DNA of 44,889 nucleotides. It comes from Rickettsiales bacterium (lineage in GTDB: Bacteria; Pseudomonadota; Alphaproteobacteria; Rickettsiales; UBA1997). Under the pieces are notes generated by a model. The model was not told where the DNA came from. It worked only from the letters and a program-made list of their open reading frames with translations, and searched no databases. Shown here piece by piece: positions 10,027 through 22,000 of the stretch. Location of the stretch: assembly GCA_031289855.1 (NCBI GenBank), contig JAITOR010000009.1, forward strand, positions 1 through 44,889, in the 5' to 3' direction. Position 1 is the first letter of the stretch. The number at the start of each line of letters is the position of its first letter. The translations under genes were made by a program, and so were the position numbers.

Positions 10027-13000
10027 ATGAGCAAACGAAATATTAGAAAAATGATTTTAAAAAATACAATTACTTGTATTGGTTTTGCTTTTATAACTTC
10101 TTTTAATGCAAATGCATTAATATCTGGATTGAGTGGTGGTTCTTCCGGAAATACATTTTGTTCTGATTTAATTTTTGCTAATCGTGCAATTGGTGATTGG
10201 AAAGTTGATGATACTGGAAATAATTTTGTATATGCGGCAGCAGGTAGTGAAGTCTTGTTAACCAGGCAAGTAAATAGTGCATGCAATAGTTTGGCGGCCG
10301 TGGGTCAAACTCTTGAAATACAGGAAGAAACCATAAGAAATGTGGTGCCGTTGGCAAAAATAACAAATAAATCTGCTTCTGATAATAAATGTGATGTAAC
10401 TTATCATATGCCTTTGAAAGAGGAAGGTGTGGATGAGGGCATTGCGGTAAATGGAACGAGTATATTGTTAAATCCTGTTGGTAAATTAAGATTTCCGGAT
10501 GCAAATTCAGTAAATTCAAATACTTGTAGTTACAAAAGTTGTGATGCCTTAACTGTTGAGGAAATTAGAGCAATATATTATCATGAAAAAAAATCAAATG
10601 AAGAAAAATTTGAAGAATTTTTTAAAAGTTATAATGGTACGGGTACAATTATAACACCTAAATATGTAAAATATTGTGAACCAAAGAAATGTACTGCATA
10701 CAATAATCGTGTTTGTACCAATGCTACTCCTGATAATGCGAAAGATTTGTATTGTCATGATATGCAAAATCCAAATTTATTTAAATGGCTGTATGTTTCT
10801 GGAAAATCAGCAACAGAGGCAAAGTTGGATAAAGACGGAAAGCAAGTGTATCATTGTAAATTACATCAGTGTAAAAGAAATGATGCTATATCCACATTTT
10901 GTCCTACAAATTTTGACATTTTTTACAATTATACAAACATGAATTTAGCGGTAACCGATAGTTTTGGCATATCAATGTCATATGACAAATTATATGAGAG
11001 GGATATTTTGTTAAACAATAACTTTAATGCGATTTCACAAAAAGAGCTTTATTGTAGTCCGGCTCCTTCAAATGATGAAAATTGTAAAATTCCAAGAATT
11101 ATAGAAATAAAGGAACTTTCTTGTGGAACCAAGGACACATGTTCAACTTTAATGAATAATAGCAATACTTGCGACAAATATACTGGTATGGATAATAGCA
11201 TCACTTCTTCTACTGATTTTGATTCAATCAAGCAATCTTTTTCATTGCAAGGAGCGGCTTTTGTTGCTGCATATGATAAATGTATAAATGATAATGTGTG
11301 TGAAAATGGGGATTCCGTTTGTATAAATGTTAGAAATGAAAATTGTATATCTGATAAAAAAACTTGTGTTTTTACCACCGATTGTGGATTGTCGATTAAA
11401 AAAAATGTTGAACCTTGTTTGAGTGCAATTGCACAAATATCAGAGCCAAATTCAGTATCCGCTTTCTTCTCTCCATTACCGCATCCAAGAGCAATAGAAT
11501 TAGTGTGTGAAATAGATGGAAAAAGCATTGAAAATTGTAGTGTAAATGATAGCAATGTAATTACTTGTACCGTTACGAATGCAGTGGGTGTAAAAAATAA
11601 GTATGGTGCTTATTATACAAATAATGATGAATCTGATCAGGTATCTAGCGCTCTTACTCTTGAATACAAAAAATGTATAGAAGTTGGTGGAAAGCACAAA
11701 ACTATTTTAAAGAGAAGTTTATTTGGACAATTGGATTCTCCATTACCCCCAACAACAAAAGTGTGGGATAAGGTGGCAGCATGGGCGATAATTGCTGCTT
11801 CACTTGGAACTGCCACTTCTTCTTGTATGCCTGAAGATAATTTTACTGGTAATTATGAAACTTATACTCATAGATTGAATGGTAATAGAGCAAATTTTTA
11901 TAGTAATGCAAAAGATGGTTATAATCCTGAATCTCAAATGTTTTGTGGTAGCGAAGAAGATTTTCAAAAAAGATATGAAGCATATGAATCCAGAAGATAT
12001 CTTTGTGATGACTATCAAAGTGTGTTGAGTAATAATTATTCAAAACATTATGATTCCGGTTGGAGTGCCACATATGTTTCTGGCACCAGACGTACGGCAC
12101 CAATGATGGTGGGAATATGTAGTCCTCTATCTACTGACAATGCTCCCACCGCCAGTGGTTCCACCTATACATGTGGAAATGGTAAAAATTATTGTAATTT
12201 TTTTGATTGGGATAGTTATTATATAAAAGAGGAACCAGAAATAACTTGGAGCACAGAAAAACCAATTGTAACCAATGCAAATGTTAAGGCTTGTATGAGA
12301 TTTCAATCTTTGGCAGATTGGTCTCTTTGCGGTACTAGAACCACAAGAGTTGATTGTGGTATTGGGTTGTGTGAGTTTCAATATAGAGGTAAGGATAGAT
12401 GCTCGGATTTATCGCTCAATGTGTTAGAAAATTCAAATGGATGTGTTTTAGGACATGTTGGTGGAAGTTGTGTTCAAAATGTTTCAAATTCAGGTGGAAC
12501 TCATAAATTTAGATTTAGGTTAGTGAGAGGAGAAAATAGTCGTTTATATGTATTTTTGGACAGAACAACTTCCACTTGTGTTGGAAGAAATACAACATAT
12601 TTAGTGCAAAGTAGTAGTGAAATTGATAATTTAAGAGATATAGAAGATATATATGGGACATGTATTGTTACTGGTGGAATTGAGGTAAACCCGCATTTTA
12701 ATAATAAATTTGAAAGAACACAAATATATTGTAGAGACAGATTGACCGAGAGAACACAAATGAATCTTTGTGCTGATAGTGAAAATAATGCTAATGGTAC
12801 TGGTTGCGAAGGAGATGTAAATACTAACCAAAAGAGAACGTTCAATATGTCAGATTTTTATAGCAATAATCCAATTGGAGTGATTCTTGGAGATTGCAAA
12901 TCAAGCAGTGAAATGAATGTATTTGGTGATGGTAATGAAGGAAAAGTTGCCCAGAGAAAAACGTGTAAAGTTCTTTTATATAAAAGATCTCCAGATGAGA

Positions 13001-16000
13001 GCAACGAAAATTTTTCTGATTTACATGAGCAGAAAAATCTTTTTGGAAAAAATTTTAAAGGAAGATTAACTGCACTTAGTTTGTATGATGATAATAGTTT
13101 AAGCGACAATAATTGTGATGGAAAAATTACCGATGAAGATGTTTTTGGTGAATATTTATTTAAAAATCTTAATTGCGGTTATATGTTTGGTAATGATTAC
13201 AAAATTTTGCCACAAAATGATGGCGAAAATGGTATGGGTGGAAATGTTGTATATAGTTTTGTTGAGCCAGAAGATTGGTGTAAAAAGAAAACTGAATATG
13301 TGAAAGACGAAAATTCAACTCCATTTGATGAAAGGTTTGGGGCAACAGAAAAGGATTATCCTGATGGCAATGGTAGAAATCATTCCTTCCTAATAAATAG
13401 AAAATGTTCGAACTTATTGATGCATAAGAGTGTCGATGTTGATCCAATACTTAATCCGGAAGAAAATCATAAAGCTTCGGAGTGGTTACCTATAGATGTG
13501 GTTCAATATGCCGGCAACAACCAATTACAGGGCAATATTATGGAAAATTCACAATGTACTATAAATTCCGTTGAGAATTGTCGTGGATATTATAATGAAA
13601 AATATTATGAATCTGGTGGAGTGGATAGTTTTGTAAAGGAATCGCAAGGTATACCTTTACCTCTTCCAGTATCACCAAGTGTATATTGGAGATATGCAAT
13701 TAAAGAAAATATGCCCGATTTATTTTTGCCTATAATACAAATTTCGCAATATAAAAAAACTGGAACAAACAATTATTATAATTTTGTAGTTGGTGGAAAA
13801 AATCAATATGTGGATTTCTTTGAACCTTCAATAAAATTGGTGTTTGGTATATCTGATGCCTATGCTTCAATACTTTTTAATAAAAGTGATGTAACGGGAA
13901 ATATATCAACAATATATGTTGCTGGTAGTTCAAGTGAAAATATATCTGTTGGTTATAAATTTAAAAAGTTTGGTCAAATTTACCCTCAATCAAAAGGTTT
14001 AGCGTGTTTGGTGCAACTTTCTACTGATGGTTCGGAACAACAAATAGGTTGTTTAGATAGAGGAACACCAAATATAAATAATTTTATATTGGTGAGAGAC
14101 ACGGATGGGTATGTGCAGACAAGACCTTGGGTGCGAGCCTTTTTTCATAATGGAAACAATCTTTCTGTAACTGGAAACGTTGTGGGAGGTTTGAGGGCAT
14201 ATTTTTTAAAAAATAATTTGTCAATGTCTGATACCGCAGCATTAAAACAATTGATTTTTACAAATTATTCGAGAGTTGATAATACAACGTATTCGGATTG
14301 TTCAAGTTTGCCCACAATAAAAAATGAATATGCTTATTTAAATACAATAGATAATCCTCAAAAAACTTGTAAAGAATTGGAAGAAAAAATTAAAGCTGGA
14401 ATGGGTGAATATACACATTTAAATGGTGAAAATTATGCATATGAGAGTGGTTATCCCATATATATTTCATCTTCCTATTGCAGTAAAGTTCATTATGATT
14501 GTGTCAATTTTACAAAAGAAGAACAGGTGGAAAATGCTAAATCACCAAGAGATGAAAATTATTTGTCTATTTTAAATGCTAAAATAAGAAATTGTGAGTC
14601 ACAGATTGAAACCTATTGTAAAAAAACCAGCGGCAATGAAAGAACAATTCAATTGGATGAAAATAAGACAAACGGCACATTAACAAGGATAAAAGAAAAC
14701 TATCTTTTAAATACAAGCGCAAATGAAATGTGTGTAACAACTGGTTTTGAGAGGTATTTTAAAGGTGGGGTCAATGCATCTAGTGTGAAGGCGGTAAAAT
14801 TGCAATACTATTATCCTGAATTGGAAGGCATTGGAAAATGTATATTAACTAATGAAAGTAAAGGAAATCCAGCATGCAGAATAAGTGATTATTATACATA
14901 TTGTGAATATAAAGAAGGTATAGAAGATTCAACATGTAATCCATTGGTTGATGTAGCGCCAACACAAGATGATATGGAGGATTTAGGAGTATCTTCTTTG
15001 CCAAATACTTATTTTTGCAGACTTTCTGTCAAAAATTGTGTTAAAAGGGTATCTTGTGATTGTAATGAGAATGGAAATGGTGGTATAAGTAGATGTATTG
15101 ATTTGCCAGAGCAGTGTTTTAAGGGTGGTAGTAATTTGTATAAAACTCTATATAAGGGGGCTTTGAAAGATGTTACGGAAGATATAGCACGAGAACCAAG
15201 TTGCAATTGTCAACTTGTAAGTGAAGATGCTTTGGATGGAGTGGTGGTAAATTCAAACCAAGAGTTAAGAAATCCAACACCAAGAGAATTTGGTTTATGT
15301 GCCCCTTTGCAGGATTTAGATTTTTGTGAACCAGTGAAATATTATAACGAAGATAGAATTTATTTAGATGGAAATGCTGGTCAGCCATTATCATGGTTAA
15401 AAAACAATTCTCCTGGAAATTTATGGAGGACAAATCAAAAGGTTGAGGGAAGATATTATTCTGTTGATGATTTAGGACATGCTGAATTTAGTAAATCTAA
15501 TGTTTGTAAAGAAGATATTGGAAATGGAAATGTAAGTGATGAAGATTGGAATAAGAATTTTTGTTTGAATGGAGAGTATTCATATCATGAGATAACTGGT
15601 GCAGAATGTATTAAAGGCACTGATAAATGTATTACCAGTATACTTCATTCTGGAAGTTGTGGTGGTTTTTGGAAGAATAAAATTTATGGAGAGGAGGGTG
15701 ATGAAGACGCAAGAAAGGTTATACCTTTGGCCACTTGCACTTATTTTAAAACTTGTGCTCCAGGTGATAAAGGATGCTCCATTACTGGTAAAATGCCATG
15801 CGCGAAAGATAATGAAGGTTGTTCGCCTTATCCAGTATTTTTAATGATGGATAATACACAATGTGAAAGATATACATGTCCTGATGTTCGTGAAAATGAA
15901 GTTTTTATAGAAGATGAGGACGAAATAGCAGATTATAGTGAAAGTGAAGAATTAAAGGATATGACGGCCGATAGAAGAGGACAAAAACATGGTTATGCGA

Positions 16001-19000
16001 CTTGGATTAAATATAAGAAAGGAACCGATTTGTATGATTGTGAAAATGGTGGAAATTGTGCTTTTGAGATTAATGAAGCAAGAAATTCTGTTGCCACAAC
16101 AAAAGTTGGAGAAGATGGAATAGCCGATGAAGAATTAGAAGCCAACAATTCAACCACAAAATATTCTAATGTTAGGACGGGTGTTGAAAATGGAAAAGGT
16201 GATGATTTGGAAGAAAGATACGCCAATGCATGTGTGCAAGGTTTTGCGCCTGCCGGTTCTAATTTATTTTTGAGAGAATTTAATGCTGCTAATGCATTTG
16301 TTGGGATAAATGATAAATTTTCTCTTGATACTTCAAAACCTGTAAACATGATACCATACATGGTAGAACAAGATAAATTTATGAGATCTGCGCTTGGTTA
16401 TGATGTTGGGTATTATTTTTATTCAAGAGACAAAACGAAAAACGATAGCAAAATAATAAATTATAACAATTTTGTTGCTTTAACTGGATGGTCAGCATTA
16501 GAACACTTGCCAATTAGAAGTTGTAATCAGGTGGGGGAATGGATGTCTCCATATGACATATACAATATACATGGTGTGGCTGGGTATTATAGAAAGAGTG
16601 GTATTTTTGAAAATGGTGTAATTGCGGAAACTTGTGTAGGTGATTTTAAAACTTGTAAATCCGCTTGTTTAGAGACAAAAGAGAGAATAACTGATGCCAC
16701 ACCTGATATTTGTGCTAATGCTTGTATGGAACCATTTAGTAATTGTATTGCTAATGCTTGTCAGTCTAATTACACAACTTGTACGAATTCTTGCGATGCT
16801 ATAACTTCGAGTAATGAAGAAAGTGAGGATGAAGATGGGGAAGATGAGGAGGATGAGGAAGATGGTGATACACAAACTTCGGCATCAAGTAATCAAAGTT
16901 GTCAAGATCAATGTATGGTTGCAAAAAATAGTTGTACTAATACTTCACTTTCTGCAAATCTTAATTTACAAAATTTGGATAAATTTCCACAATATTTAGG
17001 AAATTATTGCGAAAGATTGTATTGTCCGGGCTATGATGATGGCGATGTTGGGTTGTTATCAATAGAAAAGTGTGATCCAACAAATACAAATATAAATAAT
17101 AAAAATAAAGATAATTGTTCTATGTTGTCAGATGATAAAATAGAATTCACTATTCCAAGTTCCCAAAGCAGTGGAAATGAAACTGTTAGATATAGTTTAT
17201 ATTATTCTAATGAAAAAAATTATGACAATTATCCACTTGGTTTATATGAAGCGGTAAATTTACTTTCATTCCCAGCATCTAATCAACCAGAAAATTATAT
17301 TGATTTAGGTCCATCTGATCCTGGAGCACAAAATACGAATGTTTTGTTTGAAGAATATAGGAATAATGGTTACAAAACTCCAAAAATTCCTTTGGAATTC
17401 GACACAAGAATAAACAATGTAATGAATAATAAAAATACCATTTGGAGACATACTGGTGGAGCAATTTGGGCTGAAACACCAACCCCTAGAAATAATGATG
17501 TGATCTCATATCAAATTCAAGGAAAATGTATTGAAGAAAGAAAATTTTATGCCGAAAATACATTATTCTTTGCTGGTTTTGAGCCGCAATTTAATAATGT
17601 AATGCAAAATTTAGGAGTTAGTACAGATAATGTTTATACTGAATATGGAGTAAATCATACCAATGTATCGAAATTTTTAAGTTCAATGAAAACAACGCCA
17701 AAAGGAAATTACATAATAACAAATCCCGAAATATCCTCTTTCTTTAAAGACCCAATGTCAGCAAATACTCAACCAACTAGAAGTTGTGGCAAATGGGGAC
17801 AATGGAGTGCAATTAAAAATGGTTGTTTAAGTGTTTGTGAGGCTTTGGATCCGTTTAGAACGACATTTAAAGATACAAACAAAAACGGATTCTTGGAAAA
17901 TTGGGAAATTACGGAAATATTTTCAAAACCAAGATACAATAGTATTGAAAATTGGTGGAGAAATGGGTTATGGGCTGAAATAAGGCAAGAAGAGGGTTGG
18001 ATAGAAAAATCTGATGGAACCATTTGTAAGGAGTCTTCTACATGCACATGTGATAAAGGTGGTGATGGAAGTTGTGATGATATAACTTTTTATAGGGGAT
18101 GGGGTGATTATGTAACAAAAATGCAAATGGTCACAAGATCTGGTTATATACAAAAATGGTCAGGTGAAATTTGTGAAAAAGGAAAACCTAATTGCACTTG
18201 TGATATCGGAAAACTTCGTAACAATGGATCAGTTGCTTGTCAAATGGGTGATATTGTTTATAATAATGATAGTTGTGATGTTGATCCTGGAAATGATTGT
18301 TCTAATATTGCTGGAAATACTTGGAGCAGAATTAATGGTGATGATATGATTTTAAACAATAATATAAGGACATATAATGGCAATAGATATGGCGATAGAT
18401 ATACTGGTGGTGCAAAATGGGGAAGATCTTTGGGTGGTTTAACCATAACTAACATTATTATTAGAGATGGTAGAAATGAAACATATGTGGCAGATGAAGA
18501 TGATAAAATTTATATAAAAGGAACTTGTTTTTCATTGGTGGGTAAAAAAATAGTGGAAAATAGCAAATGGGTGGAAGGCTTTCCAACAGATGGTGCACTT
18601 TTTGTGCAAAGTGGCGATAAAAACAATGTTTTTGAGGGTGCTCCTCATAGAGAGTGTTTGGCTGATGGAACTTGGGGTCCCGTTATTGATCCATGTATAA
18701 ACTTCACAACTTGTGTGGATTTTAAAATTACAAGCAAAAACATGTTACAGTATATGATAGATACTGAGCCTCAAAATAATACACCTTTAACTATGGATGC
18801 AAAAAATCGCGTAAATATTGATGTTAAAGGCGTTATATCGCATACACAATTTGATTTTCAATTAAAAAGTGATGAAACGGAAGATGTAAAAACCATTGGA
18901 ACGCTTGAAGGTGGTAAATTGAATTATTCTGATATATTGACTGCTCAAAGAACAAACGTACCAACTCTACCAGTGGAAATTAATTGTTCTCAAGCAAGTT

Positions 19001-22000
19001 CATCGTTTGTGGATACAATAGGATATAATACATCTAATATAGCAACCATAAATGTGAACAACAACTCTGTAAATACACCTTCAACTAATGAAATAGCAGC
19101 AGCAAAAACAATAACTCCTAAAATTGGAAGACTTTGTAATGTGGCGACTGGTGATTGGGAGCCCGGTTATAATAAATTTGAATGTAGAATGAAATCTTGT
19201 GGTGATATTGCTTATTCGGTTGGTACTGGTGATGATAGAATTGTCATAGTTGATTACAAGGCGATAGCAACTAATGATAATATAGGAATAAGTGGAACAA
19301 CTAATCCAAGAAGTATTGGTAAAGTTATAAATAAAATTGAAGGTTTATTTTACCCAAAAAATTCTGGTTATACAGGATCAGTTGAATTTGGTAATTTTGC
19401 GGATCCTAATAAACAAGTTTTCAAAAATTACGAGTTTAAAGCACAATGCCCCGAAGGTTACAAATATTGTGAATTACATTCAACGAATGGCAATATTATT
19501 TGTAATGGGGATAGCGGTGTTCCTCAAGATATGGAGACTCAGATAACTTTCACTTGTGAGTTGGAACAAGATAGTCCGTCGGCACAAGCGATATGGAAAC
19601 GAAAGGGTGAATGTGTGGCTCAATATTGTATTTGGCAAAATGACTTTGGTTCTGGAACCTATACATCGAATGCAATAGGCACAAGTTTACCTTGGAAGCA
19701 AAAACAAATGATAATGCCTTATGCGAAAGATAATACAACGTATGTGGGCGGTTTAAATGCTGTGGGTGGTTTGCCGGCTTTAAATTCTAGATATATGCCA
19801 GTTAGTAGTGATACTTCTATTGCGGATAGAGATGTGAAGAAAAATTCAAAAACTTACACACAACCTCAATATAATTATAGTTACAATATATCCAATAAAA
19901 AGACATCCGCTGTTGTGACAACACCTAATGTAAATGTAAAGCAAAATTTAAGAGCACTTTTGACGAGAAAAACTATTTTGGAAAATAATAGCAGTGGTCT
20001 ACCATTTGAAAGTTTGGGTATATATAGCCCATCGGTTACAATTTATAAAAATTTTATGGCTAATGTAAATAAAAAATATATTTTTTCTCAGTCAGCAAAA
20101 AAATATAGTACGGCGGTTAGCACTGTAAGTATAGAAAATGATACAACCACTGATAGCAAGACACTTTTAAATTATATTACTGGTGTGGAGGCTAATATCG
20201 ATTTCTTTATTGGTGATTCTTTTACTTCAACAATAAATGATCCCATTTCCAAAACAGCACTTGAGGATTTAGAAAAATTAGGAAAAGTAACTGTGGGAAC
20301 TGAGATAAGAATGGATGCTTATTGTGTAAGAAAAGTGGGAAGATACTATCCAAAAGATAACAAAATAATCGCCAAATGCAATCCTCCAACAAGTGGTGGT
20401 TTGGTTGGGAGATGGGAAGTTAATACTGACACAAACGCAAAGTGCAAAAAAGTTTGTGATTTATCAAAATTACCTTTTGATCACACTGGAATTTGGTGGA
20501 GAAGACAAGTTACAGATAATATTGCAACTGCTACTATGGGTGGAAGTGGCCAAAAGATTGGAAATTCGGTTAATTATCCGGGTATTGTGCCAGTTTTTGT
20601 TAAGGATAAAGTTTCTGCTAATATTAAAGATTACAGAAAAGATCTTACAGATAAAGCAATATCAGCCTCTAAACCTAATATAGCAGATTGTACTTCAGCA
20701 GATTGTGTTACCGCTAGAAAAAAATTAGAAAATTTTGTATTTAATAACATTACTCTTAAAGTTACTTCTAAAAGTATATATAATGAAGATAGGGAACCAG
20801 TTGTCAATGACGGATTTCAAACTGGTGCATATGGAACAAAAAGTAGATATGTGGAGTCGGGTGGTGTGGTTATTGGATATTGTGATGATACAAGAATGCT
20901 TACAGGAGATAATGTTGAATTCACATGTAGTGAAATGAGTGATGGTAGTATGAAATGGACGACAGAAAAACCCGCAGATTGTAAAACATATTCAAAAACT
21001 TCATTAGAGGGAATACCGGCCAATATTAGTCTTTGGTTACGAGTTACTGGAGACGACGACGGCTCTCAGGATGATGCAAGGGTAGATATTTCTGATAGAT
21101 ATAGTGCCACTACAAACATTTTTTATGTTAATTCCAATCATGATAAACTTCTTGTTGGTGATGTAAAATATGGTGCTTCTAATCTTGCAACAACCGACGC
21201 TACTAATTATGGTAGTACGGGTTCATCATCGTTTGGTACTTATTCGAGATTGGGGGTACAAAAAGCATGTAAAATATCTGTTGTTGCCGCCGGAGCAAGT
21301 GGATTATGTAAAACGGATGCTTTGACAGCGAATAGATATAGGGCAACTGCTCTTAACAGTGATCATTATGATGCCGTTTACACAAATAGTAGTAATTCAA
21401 CTAAATTAGCTTCTTTTTTAAACTCTACTACTGCGGCTCCTTTTACAAAGGGTGAAGGTTTATTGTATACTCAGTTTACTAATCGTGATAATGGTTCTAG
21501 TGGTTATGGTTTTGGTGGTTTTTTTGAAGTAAATCCTGTTTATACGGATACTACCGCTTACAATATGTATACTTGTGATGCCAGTGAAATAGAATATGGA
21601 GGTGATTTGGTGGATGTTTTTCTTAATGGCAATGATCGTTTTTCTGGTAAAAGAAGTGCTAAATGGTTTACGGCCAATAGTGTTGTTATTGCTAAATGTG
21701 GAGGTAAAACTGAAAATGATATGAAAAATGAAGGATGGGGTGTTCTTTTCAAATGTAACGCTAACGGAACATGGACAAGAACAAATAACTGTGCTAAAGA
21801 TAATTTGTATTATTGTGATAATGAAAGCGATAATGTATCACACGAGTCAGCGAAGAATTATAGCGGAGTTTGTTATGATGGTAATAGAAGTGAGACTTTA
21901 AATTTTAGAAGTCCTGCGAAAGAAAGAGTTTATATTGGTTTTCCAAAAATAATTGGAAATTGTGGAAGATGGAATAGAGATGCGGGTGCTTGTAATAAAC

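Noticed and set aside
10178-21752. Many ORFs (60-168 aa) on the - strand and in alternative + frames inside the giant gene
   Set aside because: They overlap a single long ORF with coherent codon usage; their sequences are low complexity and show no family signatures.
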